Positions 1-8,100 of a stretch of 8,166 bases of DNA are shown here, in pieces (the stretch's first letter is position 1; each line of letters begins with the position of its first letter). The notes under the pieces were generated by a model. That model saw only the letters and a list, made by a program, of their open reading frames with translations. It made no database searches and was not told where the DNA came from. The position numbers and the translations under genes are program-made. This DNA comes from CAYMSF01 sp964542255 (GTDB lineage: Bacteria > Verrucomicrobiota > Lentisphaeria > Victivallales > Victivallaceae): NCBI GenBank assembly GCA_964542255.1, contig CAZITV010000106.1:1-8166 (forward strand). Direction: 5' to 3'.

Positions 1-69
1 TTGCTTAACAGGCTATATATTCAAGCAATTATATTGTAACTGTATTTATTGATTGATAAAGTGAACGAT

Positions 70-3000
70 ATGAGCATTAATGATGAGAAAAAAACGTCTA
101 TTGCCAATGCACAGGTCACAAGTGGCGAGCATAAAAAAGCTCAAAATGGTGCAAGTGCTAACGCGCGGCTGAAAGAGCTTGAAAGATCAATTTGGCGACT
201 GGATATGATATTAGAGGCCACGCAGATTGGCTCATGGGATTGGAATATTGAATTCGGCAGCGTTGGCATCAATGACCATTGGGCGGCAATTATCGGATAT
301 ACTCGGGAAGAACTCGAGCCGGTTACAATTCAAACCTGGGCTGCTTTATGTCATCCTGATGACCTGGACAATTCAAATGCCGAGCTAAAACGTCACTTTC
401 GTGGCGAAACAGAGTATTATGAAATAGAGGCGAGAATGCGCCATAAAAATGGTCACTGGGTCTGGGTGCTCGACCGAGGCAAGGTATTTGAACGGGATGA
501 TTCCGGCAAGGCGTTGCGCATGATGGGCTCACATCAGGATATCACGGCGCGCAAGAATTTAGAGATTACCCAAGTTTATAACAATAAATTCAAACTTCTG
601 ATAACAAGTCTTGGCTATCAGTTTATCAACATTCCATTAGAAAAGATTGATGCGGCTGTTAATGCCGCACTTGAAACCATTGGTGCCTTTGTTCAGGCGG
701 ATCGCAGTTATATTTTTCAGTTTTATGACAATTTGCGGTTAATGGACAATACCCACGAATGGTGCGCTGAGGGCATAGAGCCACAAATTGACATGTTAAA
801 AAAACTCCCGACTGAAGCTTTTTCGTGGCTGACCAATAAAATCAACAACAATGAAATCATCATCATCCCAGAAGTATCTAAACTGCCGGATGAGGCCAAA
901 GCAGAAAGAGATATCCTGCTGGAACAGGATATAAAATCTCTAATCCTCATCCCGTTGGCGCCATCCGGAACACTACCATTCGGTTACATTGGATTTGATG
1001 CGGTAAAAATTGAACGGGATTGGTCGAAAGAGTCTGCATATATACTTAAACTCGCCGGTAGCATTATCGCAAATGTGTTGCAACGCAGACATAACGAACA
1101 ACTCATCCAATCAGAACTTGATCTTGCCATAAAGTTGAGCGAATCTAGCTCGTTCGATGAAACGCTGAAGCTTTGCTTAAGATCCGCACTTGATATCTCA
1201 GGGATGGACTGCGGCGGCATTTATCTTGTCAACGAAGCGGATGACAACATGACCTTAGCTTATCATTATGGACTGCCTGAATCATTTGTCTGCATTGCAA
1301 CATGTTATCCATCCGACTCAAAACAGTATGGTATTGTCATGAAGGGCAATGCGGTTTATTCACGTTTCCCGGATATAGCGGCGGCGGACAATTCCGAAGA
1401 TACTTTGAATGAAGGTTTGCATGCGATTGCAATCCTGCCGATTGCCTGCAAAGGCAAGATTGTCGCATGTCTTAACGTGGCATCGCACTGTTTGGAGCAG
1501 GTTCCGGAATCATCCCGCAAGGCGCTTGAAACGGTGGCGTCGCATATCGGTTCCGCAATTATTCAGTCCAAGCATGAAGAAAAAGTAAACATTGCCAATA
1601 AAAATCTTGAGGCTCTTTTTAATACCATAGACGATTTACTGTTTATCGTTGACGCTAACGGAAAAATTCTCCATACGAATAAAGCCGCACAAAAATTGCT
1701 CGAATACAGTGCCGAAGAACTTACCCGGCTCCATGTTCTGGACGTTCACCCTGAAAACCAGCAGCAGGAAGCGAAAGCCAATATTGAGAAGATGATTGCC
1801 GGCACCAATAATGTATGTTTGGTGCCACTGCTGACCCAAACGGGCAGGAAAATCCCCGTAGAGACAGTAATCACCCATGGCGAATGGGACGGGAAAGATG
1901 TTCTATTCGGCATAAGCCGGGATATAACAGAACGTTTGCGCGCACAAAATGCGCTAAGAGAGAGCGAAAACCGGTTCAGAGAGCTTACCGAAATGCTGCC
2001 GATGCCGATGCTTGAAACTGATAACAATGGTCGGATCATCTACTGCAACCGGAAATGTCTGGAGGTTTTTGGTTACAACGAAGCAGAAATAACCAGTGAT
2101 ATTTCTGTATTGCAGTTGCTCATTCCTGAAGATGCTTCGCAATGGAAAACGGCGCTTAAATCCATGCGGAATGGCAGCAGCAACAGCAAAGAATATACCT
2201 GTTTGCGAAAAAATGGTCAAAAGTTTCCAGGATTGCTCTACAGCTCTCCGTTCATTGAACAAAAATCAGTGTCAAGAATAAGGAGTATTTTCATTGACCT
2301 CACAAAGCTGAAAAATGCGGAAGAGGCGTTGCGGGAAAGCGCTTTGCAGAAAGAGGTAAGCGAGAAGTTGAAATCTATCATCGATAATATCCCTGGCACC
2401 GTATACCGGATATCCCGGGATAATAGTATCAATTTTCTCAGTCATCTCGGCGCGGCGGCGACGGGAGAGCATGACAAGAAGATCGCAGAATATCTCTTTA
2501 CCAGTATGCCGGTCATTCATCCGGAAGATCGCAAAATGGTGTCTGACTCGAAAAGAAAACTGCAAAACAAAAAAACGTCACAAGTGCTTCAATACCGGGT
2601 TGTTGCCGATGACAGTTCGGTCAGATGGATTGAAGACAGGAGAACATCAATATTTTCCAGCGACGGGCGCTACATGGGAATTGACGGAATCATGCTGGAC
2701 ATCACCGACCGTATTGATTCGGAAAAAGAGATTGAAATGCTGGAATCAGGTATCCGCAAAAAACAACGTCTGGAAGCCATCGGAACACTTGCCGGCGGGA
2801 TAGCACATGATTTCAATAACATCTTGCTGCCGATTCTCGGCTATGCCGAATTAGGTTTAGCTACGGTGCCAGCGGAAGATCCTTTTAAAGAGTATTTTGA
2901 TGAAATTGCCAAGGCGGCGGAAAGGGCGAAAAATCTGGTTTCTCAAATCCTGACATTCGGCAGACCGGAGGAAAAGAACCCGCAACCTATCTCGGTCACA

Positions 3001-3906
3001 TCACTGCTTAAGGAAGCATTGCGGTTGTTGCGTCCGTCGATTCCGACTACCATTACAATAATACAGCATGTCGACAATTCATGCCGGAATATTCTGGCGG
3101 ATTCATCACAGATTCACCAGGTTATTGTAAATCTTTGCACTAACGCATTTCACGCAATGGAAAGCGCCTGCGGAACGCTCACAATTGAACTACGTGATAT
3201 CGATAACAAAAACATACCAGCATCCTGCAACCCTGACGCAGAATACATTATGTTACGCGTCATTGACACTGGAACCGGCATGGATAAAGCAACACTGGAA
3301 CGACTTTATGAACCGTTTTTTACCACCAAACCGATAAATAAAGGCACAGGACTTGGACTGGCCGTTGTCTACGGGATTGTAAAAAGCTACAAGGGGGAAA
3401 TAACCGTGGAAAGTGTTGAGGGAAAGGGTTCAACATTCAGTGTTTTCCTTCCGGTTATCAACGAAAAGGAACTGGAAAATCAAAAAATACCGACTATAGT
3501 AAAAGGCAAAGGCAGGGTGCTTTTTGTTGATGACGAGCCTGTCACCGTAAAACTGATTTTTGTAATGCTGTCTAGGCTAGGTTACATAATGGAAACTAAA
3601 ACATCGCCGATTGAAGCACTTGATCTCTTTAATCGCAATCCGAACTTTGATCTGATTATCACCGATCTGACCATGCCGGGGATGACTGGAATAGAACTGG
3701 CCGAAAGGATAAATAAGAAAAATCCCGACATTCCAATAATTTTGATGACTGGATATGGAAAGAATATTGATTATACAGTACCGATAGGACGATATGGCAT
3801 CCGGCAGATTTTAAAGAAGCCGGTAAATTTAAATATGTTAGCATCAACTATTAATGAAATCATCAATTCACAAAATGAGGCAGTAAATGAAAATATTAGT
3901 CATTGA
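70..3906 (+). CDS. Soluble hybrid sensor histidine kinase, PAS-GAF-GAF-PAS-PAS-PAS-HisKA-HATPase-REC
   Basis: This protein should sense a cytoplasmic signal, autophosphorylate on His and pass phosphate to its own C-terminal receiver. It has about 1278 residues, counted from the ATG at 70. Domains: PAS 45-163 (HPDD and HKNGHWVWV motifs); GAF 178-340 with an NTHEWC motif at 227-232; GAF 350-500; PAS 508-628; PAS 631-748; PAS 763-883; HisKA 898-963 with H913 in a GGIAHDFNNIL box (HPK4-like; D914 and N917 fit kinase/phosphatase chemistry); HATPase with N-box N1025, G1 D1066, F-box YEPFF from 1080 and G2 GTGLGL 1092-1097; receiver 1147-1263 with D1154/D1155, acceptor D1199, T1227 and K1250. There is no signal peptide or membrane segment, so it is cytoplasmic. 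An in-frame stop at 37-39 limits the start. TTG 49, GTG 61 and ATG 70 are possible, none with a good Shine-Dalgarno; I prefer the ATG. The 3' end overlaps the next receiver gene, an apparent operon partner. The ligand cannot be told from sequence. Confidence 0.93.
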   Translation: MSINDEKKTSIANAQVTSGEHKKAQNGASANARLKELERSIWRLDMILEATQIGSWDWNIEFGSVGINDHWAAIIGYTREELEPVTIQTWAALCHPDDLDNSNAELKRHFRGETEYYEIEARMRHKNGHWVWVLDRGKVFERDDSGKALRMMGSHQDITARKNLEITQVYNNKFKLLITSLGYQFINIPLEKIDAAVNAALETIGAFVQADRSYIFQFYDNLRLMDNTHEWCAEGIEPQIDMLKKLPTEAFSWLTNKINNNEIIIIPEVSKLPDEAKAERDILLEQDIKSLILIPLAPSGTLPFGYIGFDAVKIERDWSKESAYILKLAGSIIANVLQRRHNEQLIQSELDLAIKLSESSSFDETLKLCLRSALDISGMDCGGIYLVNEADDNMTLAYHYGLPESFVCIATCYPSDSKQYGIVMKGNAVYSRFPDIAAADNSEDTLNEGLHAIAILPIACKGKIVACLNVASHCLEQVPESSRKALETVASHIGSAIIQSKHEEKVNIANKNLEALFNTIDDLLFIVDANGKILHTNKAAQKLLEYSAEELTRLHVLDVHPENQQQEAKANIEKMIAGTNNVCLVPLLTQTGRKIPVETVITHGEWDGKDVLFGISRDITERLRAQNALRESENRFRELTEMLPMPMLETDNNGRIIYCNRKCLEVFGYNEAEITSDISVLQLLIPEDASQWKTALKSMRNGSSNSKEYTCLRKNGQKFPGLLYSSPFIEQKSVSRIRSIFIDLTKLKNAEEALRESALQKEVSEKLKSIIDNIPGTVYRISRDNSINFLSHLGAAATGEHDKKIAEYLFTSMPVIHPEDRKMVSDSKRKLQNKKTSQVLQYRVVADDSSVRWIEDRRTSIFSSDGRYMGIDGIMLDITDRIDSEKEIEMLESGIRKKQRLEAIGTLAGGIAHDFNNILLPILGYAELGLATVPAEDPFKEYFDEIAKAAERAKNLVSQILTFGRPEEKNPQPISVTSLLKEALRLLRPSIPTTITIIQHVDNSCRNILADSSQIHQVIVNLCTNAFHAMESACGTLTIELRDIDNKNIPASCNPDAEYIMLRVIDTGTGMDKATLERLYEPFFTTKPINKGTGLGLAVVYGIVKSYKGEITVESVEGKGSTFSVFLPVINEKELENQKIPTIVKGKGRVLFVDDEPVTVKLIFVMLSRLGYIMETKTSPIEALDLFNRNPNFDLIITDLTMPGMTGIELAERINKKNPDIPIILMTGYGKNIDYTVPIGRYGIRQILKKPVNLNMLASTINEIINSQNEAVNENISH
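3877..3880 (+). promoter_or_regulatory. Ribosome binding site of the first stand-alone receiver gene
   Basis: GAGG lies six bases before the ATG at 3887 and inside the kinase coding sequence. It supports that start and, with the 20-bp gene overlap, suggests translational coupling of kinase and receiver. Confidence 0.6.
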
Positions 3907-4273
3907 CGATGACGAGCAAGTGCGAAAAATTATTTGTAAAATGCTCGCCCCTGCCAATCACACCATTCTTACCGCTATAAACGGCGAAAAAGGTATCTTC
4001 AAACTGGAAGAAAATCCGGATATTTCAATTGTAATCACTGATTTGATTATGCCCAAAAAAGAGGGTATTGAGACTATCCTGGAGATAAAAGAGTTATGGC
4101 CGCATGTTAGCGTGATAGCGATATCCGGAGGTAGAAGACTGGATCCGCAAGTTCCACTGGAATGGGCTGGAAAAGCCGGTGCAGATATTACATTAAAAAA
4201 ACCCTTTAAAGCCCGGCAACTCCTTGACGCCATTAAAAACATATCAGTGTATAACATCAATAACGAAACTTGA
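3887..4273 (+). CDS. Stand-alone (CheY/Spo0F-like) response regulator receiver protein, copy 1
   Basis: This is a single receiver domain of 128 residues with no output domain. The acidic pocket is D7/D8/D9, the acceptor is D52 in ITDLIMPKKEG, the switch residue is S80 in IAISGG, and the conserved Lys is K105 in LKKPF. All residues needed for Mg-dependent Asp phosphorylation are present. The usual aromatic switch position (K minus 3) is T102, so classical Tyr/Thr coupling is not expected. The start overlaps the upstream kinase by 20 bp and has a GAGG ribosome site, so it is probably co-translated with that kinase, its likeliest phosphodonor. It shares 74 of 119 aligned residues (hand count) with the downstream receiver at 4452. 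Likely role: phosphorelay intermediate, phosphate sink, or protein-binding regulator. The partner is not identifiable here. Confidence 0.9.
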   Translation: MKILVIDDDEQVRKIICKMLAPANHTILTAINGEKGIFKLEENPDISIVITDLIMPKKEGIETILEIKELWPHVSVIAISGGRRLDPQVPLEWAGKAGADITLKKPFKARQLLDAIKNISVYNINNET

Positions 4274-4290
4274 TCCCGTTCGTGTTTTAT
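4263..4290 (+). terminator. Possible weak intrinsic terminator after receiver copy 1
   Basis: ACGAA(A)C, with one bulged A, can pair with GTTCGT around an 8-base loop, followed by GTTTTATT. The stem overlaps the stop codon at 4271-4273. The six-pair stem and broken T-tract make this weak. It would partly separate the first receiver from the second, in line with the promoter candidate at 4363-4391. Confidence 0.25.
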
Positions 4291-4310
4291 TCGGAATTTA
4301 TAAATCACAG

Positions 4311-4451
4311 ATAAGAAAATTCTGACATTATGAAAATTTTTGAACCGGTTACGGAAAGGACATTGATTGTACGGTGCCGCTGGAATACTATAGATAAACA
4401 GTAATTTTAATGCATTAGAAATCATCATTTTTATAGAAGAAAGTAGTTAAA
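4311..4451 (+). pseudogene. Decayed fragment of a duplicated hybrid-kinase 3' end (receiver C-terminus)
   Basis: This gap aligns with the end of the upstream kinase gene. The clearest block is 4347-4385 against 3751-3789, 29 of 39 bases identical with several of the changes synonymous. It still reads GYGKDIDCTVPLE where the kinase has GYGKNIDYTVPIG. To the left, 4311-4346 matches 3713-3750 with a 1-base and a 2-base deletion. To the right, a TAA at 4395-4397 ends the frame; about 30 bases are missing, and a region like the kinase tail (gtaattttaatg, then aaatcatca) runs into the next receiver start. It is non-functional as protein. Homology may begin a little left of 4311. Confidence 0.78.
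4363..4391 (+). promoter_or_regulatory. Candidate sigma70-type promoter for receiver copy 2
   Basis: TTGATT (4363-4368) and TACTAT (4386-4391) are separated by exactly 17 bp, each matching the consensus hexamer at 4 of 6 positions. Transcription would start near 4398, giving a leader of roughly 50 bases before the ATG at 4452. It lies wholly inside the decayed kinase tail. Such matches arise by chance in AT-rich DNA, so this is a candidate only. Confidence 0.35.
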
Positions 4452-4862
4452 ATGCAAATATTAATCATCGAAGATGACGAGCAAGTACAAAAAATTATTT
4501 GTGAAATGTTATCTCTCTCAGGTCACACCATCGTTACTGCCAACAACGGCGAAGATGGCATTGCGAAGATGGCGGACAATCCGGATATTTCAATTGTAAT
4601 CACGGATTTATTTATGCCGAAGAAGGAGGGTCTCGAGACAATTGTCGAGATCAAGAAAACCTGGCCGAAGGTCGGCATTATCGCGATATCCGGCGGAGGA
4701 ATAATTGATTCGCAAATTTCATTAAGATGTGCTGAACTTCTCGGTGCCGCCGTTGCCTTGAAAAAACCATTTTCCTCTGGCGATCTCCTTCGGGCGATTG
4801 AAAGCATAGCAGCAGATAACGTCGAAAATAAAGTGGTTTTTGATGTACCGGATAAAGAGTAA
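4452..4862 (+). CDS. Stand-alone (CheY/Spo0F-like) response regulator receiver protein, copy 2
   Basis: This is a single receiver domain of 136 residues, paralogous to the gene at 3887. The acidic residues are E7/D8/D9, the acceptor is D52 in ITDLFMPKKEG, the switch residue is S80 in IAISGGG, and K105 lies in LKKPF. The K-minus-3 position is A102, not aromatic. A tail of about 17 residues follows the domain. Residues 1-80 match copy 1 at 56 positions, while residues 81-119 match at only 18 of 39. The divergence therefore sits in the alpha4-beta5-alpha5 face that usually contacts partners, which hints at a different target. The start has a purine-rich AGAAGAAAG upstream (4435-4443), a weak ribosome site. 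It may be read through from the kinase operon or from its own promoter. No output domain is present, so a relay, sink or protein-binding role is inferred. Confidence 0.9.
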   Translation: MQILIIEDDEQVQKIICEMLSLSGHTIVTANNGEDGIAKMADNPDISIVITDLFMPKKEGLETIVEIKKTWPKVGIIAISGGGIIDSQISLRCAELLGAAVALKKPFSSGDLLRAIESIAADNVENKVVFDVPDKE

Positions 4863-5100
4863 AATCATTCCGCAATAATGGAATAAACGACCACACGGAT
4901 TAATTAGCATTTTTCCGTTTCGGGTCTATTGCCCGGCAGGTTAAACCAGGACTTGAAAATCACGGCAATGGCGTCAAAATTTACTAAATGAGAACATAGC
5001 TTTTATGGTTTACACAGTTTTCACTGTTACATAATGTAATACATGCTTTTACATCATCAGCAATGCCCCGGACTGCCGTAGTTTCTTTGCCTTCCTCCGC
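4863..5100. other. Convergent intergenic region, no gene seen
   Basis: These 238 bp separate the stop of receiver copy 2 from the stop of the minus-strand kinase. I found no convincing ORF, RNA gene or strong hairpin with a T-tract on either strand. It contains the inverted-repeat cluster at 5014-5054 and a loose imperfect hairpin at 4889-4926. Confidence 0.7.
5014..5054. repeat. Cluster of short inverted repeats (ACAGT/ACTGT and TACAT/ATGTA)
   Basis: ACAGT-TTTC-ACTGT (5014-5027) is followed directly by the perfect inverted repeat TTACAT-A-ATGTAA (5027-5039), which overlaps a second one, ATGTA-A-TACAT (5034-5044). A further TTACAT lies at 5049-5054. TACAT thus occurs at 5028, 5040 and 5050, spaced 12 and 10 bp, close to a helical turn. 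It could be a bidirectional 3'-end structure or a protein-binding site. The function is unknown, and there is no T-tract typical of intrinsic termination. Confidence 0.55.
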
Positions 5101-8100
5101 TCAAAAATACTTCTTTAGTATTGCGGCTAATGTGGCTTGGTTATAAGGCTTTGTAAAGTAATCATTGCACCCTGCCGCTATTGCTTGTTCCCGGTCTCCT
5201 TCAAGCGCATAGGCAGTTTGTGCAATAATGACCACATCTTTATTGAACTGCCGGATCTCTATTGTCGCTTCATGGCCGTCCATTTTGGGCATTTTGACAT
5301 CCATCAGGACCAAGTCGATATCAGGGTTATTGCGACAGACTGCAACTGCATCCACCCCTGTTTTTACCTTTAAAATCTCTCTGGCTAACTTTTTGACTGC
5401 TATTGTAATCAGTGCCTCTGATTGTTCGTCATCTTCAGCTATTAATATTTTCAGCGGCCTGATTTGATCGTCTTTCTCCTCTGCGGGCATATCTGCCTGG
5501 ACCGCATTTTCAATAACTCTTTTTTCTTCTATTGCAGCGATATTAGGAATGGTGAAATAAAATATTGAACCCTTGCCGTCTTCGCTTTCAACCCATATTC
5601 TGCCACCCAGCATTTCCACATAAGCTTTTGAAATGGATAATCCCAGTCCTGACCCCTGATATGCCCGCTTATCGCTGATATCCGCTTGAACAAAACGTTC
5701 AAAAATCGCCTTCTGCCTATTTGCGGGAATACCAATGCCGTGATCTTTTACATAAAATTCGAGGAATTCACCTTTACACTCATAGCCGAATTCAATCGTG
5801 CCGGTTTCGGTAAATTTGATGGCATTTTTTACCAGATTAGTCAGAATGCCGTATAGTTTTTCCTGATCGGTCTCGATGACTGCCGCATTTTTCGTTAACC
5901 CTGTTTTTAAAATAAGCTCCAGCTTTTTCTCTGCCGCCTCATGCTTGAAAAAGGCATAAATATAGTCGAGTTGCTCATTAATATTGGTTTTTTTGAGCGA
6001 AATGCTCATCTGTCCGGATTCAATTTTGGCGATACTGATGATATCGCTGATAGTGTTGAGCATCCGTTTGCCACTTATCTGGATTATGTTGATGTATTCC
6101 TGCTGTTCCTCTACACTCAAATTTTCTTCCTGTAACAGTTCCGCAAAGCCAAGAATACCGTTCATCGGGGTTCTGATCTCATGGCTCACATTGGTCAAAA
6201 AAGCTGTTTTAAGCTGGTCACTTTCTTCCGCACGTTCTTTGGCATGAATAAGTTCCTGTTGTGATTTAACACGTTCGGTGATGTCGGTATCTGACCCGCG
6301 ATAGCCCAGCAGTTTGCCGTCCGCATCTAGAACAGGGATACCGTTAGTAGAAAACCAGATGCAGTGACCGTCCTTAGCTTGCACTATATTCTCCAGATTA
6401 AGGAATGACTCCTTACTCCTGAAAACCGCGAATGCAGCAGTCTTAAATTCTTCGCGCCCGAATTCCGGATGCAGATCATAGAAGTGCTTTTTGCCTATAA
6501 TTTCGATTTCGCGGTAGCCGAGAATCTGTTCAATCACAGGACTGATATAGGTATAAAGTCCGTCAGCATTTGTTTCCCATATAACAGTGCGTGACTGTAC
6601 CGCCAACGCTTCAAAACGCGCCTGGCTAGCCCGGAGCAACTTATCCGCAAACTTACTCGCGGTGATGTCCTGCCCCTGGGCAATGGTGGCAATCGGTGTT
6701 TTGCCGTCCGGTGCAAACAGCGTTGCCGAATTCCACAGTACCGTTCGTATTGTCCTGTCCCGGTGCAAGATTTCGATTTCGACTGCTTCCCAGCGTTCTC
6801 CTGTCGCGGTCTGGTGAATCAGCGCTACCGTTTTTGGGGCAAGCGCGGGCGGAAACAGTATATCCAGTGATTGTTCGAGAACTTCCTCCTCGCTGCGGCC
6901 AGTCAATAATTCGAAGGCATGATTGAAGCGCATTATATGAAATTGCGAATCCCAGACAATGATGGGCGCATTGGCGCAGTTGACCAGGTTTTCCAGATAG
7001 GCATTGCTCTTTATTAATTCGGCGTGATTACCGAACATCAGCAGCGGCTTGCCGTCTGCAGTGCGGGTGACGACGCGGCCGCGGTCGTGAACCCAGACCC
7101 AATGGCCGTTTTTGTGCTTCATTCTGCATTTATAATCATAGTATGGTAGTTCGCCGGCGAAGTGCTTTTCCAGCAGCAGCACTGATTGCTTCAGGTCGTC
7201 GGGATGAGCGAATTTTTCCCAGGTTTTGATACTGACAGGGGCTAATTCATCTAGGGTATAACCGATGATCTGAGCCCATGTCTCGTTAAAAACCGTTTCC
7301 CCTGTCTGGACATTCCATTCCCAGGTGCCGACATGAGTGGCATCGATGATGTTCTCCAACCGCAACCTGTTCCTCGCCAGCATTGCTTCAGCCAGCTTGT
7401 GTTCGGTGATGTCCCAATTCGTGCCAATTATCCGCACGCCTTGGCCGGCGGCATTCCGCTGCACAGAAGCCATGGCGCGGATGTAGTGGGTGGTACCGTC
7501 AGGCCAGAGCACGCGGAACTCGGTGTCAAATTCCTTTTCCCCGCGAATTGCCATCTTTATTTCCTCGTCACCACGCGCACGGTCTTCCGGGTGGACTCCG
7601 TCCGTCCAGGCCTCGTAGGCCCCGCTGAACTGGTCTGCCGTGATTCCGTACAGCCGGAACATCTGGTCATCCCATATCAGGTTGTTATGGCTAACATCGT
7701 AGTCCCATATCCCGACACCACCGGCGCGAACAGCCAGGGATAAACGAGTAGATACTTGTTGCAGTTCCTCTTCCAGCCGTTTGCGCCTGGTGACATCGCG
7801 ATTACTCGCGCGGCACCCAAGCCACTGCCCGCTTTTATTGTAAACGGAGGTACAAATACGTTCTATCCAGCGGATATCACCTTCTGGAGTGAGGATTCGA
7901 AAATTCAATTCAATGAATTGTTGCGCTTGAGCATCGCACAAATGCGTACGGACTTTTGACTGGTCGTCCGGATGCGTGATACGTACAATGAGGTTTGGAT
8001 CAGCTAGAAACTCGGCCGGAGTATGACCGGTAATACGTTCACAGGAAGGGGAGATGTACAGACACGTGCCATCAGGAGCACTCCACATTTCCCAGTCATA

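Larger units (their letters stand above)
3713..4862 (+). repeat. Diverged tandem duplication: kinase 3' end plus receiver gene, two copies
   Basis: Unit 1 is about 3713-4273 (end of the kinase receiver domain plus receiver copy 1). Unit 2 is about 4311-4862 (decayed kinase end plus receiver copy 2). The receiver starts are 565 bp apart, while the kinase-tail anchors at 3713 and 4311 are 598 bp apart, so unit 2 has lost about 33 bp net from its kinase part. Within the receiver genes, 4013-4038 and 4578-4603 are identical over 26 bases. The first 63 coding bases match at about 52 positions by hand count. Exact outer boundaries cannot be set by eye. Confidence 0.8.

Noticed and set aside
1..48. 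Promoter for the first kinase (TTAACA at 5-10, TATATT at 30-35)
   Set aside because: The spacer is 19 bp, the match is modest in AT-rich DNA, and the upstream region is cut by the window edge.
202..1580. Photosensory LOV or phytochrome-type chromophore domains in the + strand kinase
   Set aside because: No LOV cysteine motif is visible in the PAS domains, and the GAF domains lack a recognisable bilin-binding signature.
3958..4428. 156-codon minus-strand ORF opposite the first receiver gene
   Set aside because: It is antisense to a clear receiver gene, has no recognisable domain, and a similar antisense ORF appears opposite the second receiver, so it is a mirror of coding bias.
4889..4926. 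Imperfect hairpin (GACC/GGTC and ACGGA/TCCGT) as terminator of receiver copy 2
   Set aside because: It has a 14-base loop, an asymmetric internal loop and no T-tract after it.
4960..5000. Third decayed copy of the kinase tail after receiver copy 2
   Set aside because: Only a short loose resemblance to the kinase 3' end (caaaat, then taaatga) is visible, not enough to separate from chance in AT-rich sequence.
5106..5122. AATACT/AGTATT hairpin followed by Ts on the minus strand as terminator of the minus-strand kinase
   Set aside because: The stem is short and nearly all A-T, and it lies inside the last codons of the gene.
7333..7743. 136-codon plus-strand ORF opposite the PAS B/C region
   Set aside because: It lies in the GC-rich part of the minus-strand kinase where chance antisense frames are long, and it shows no recognisable domain.
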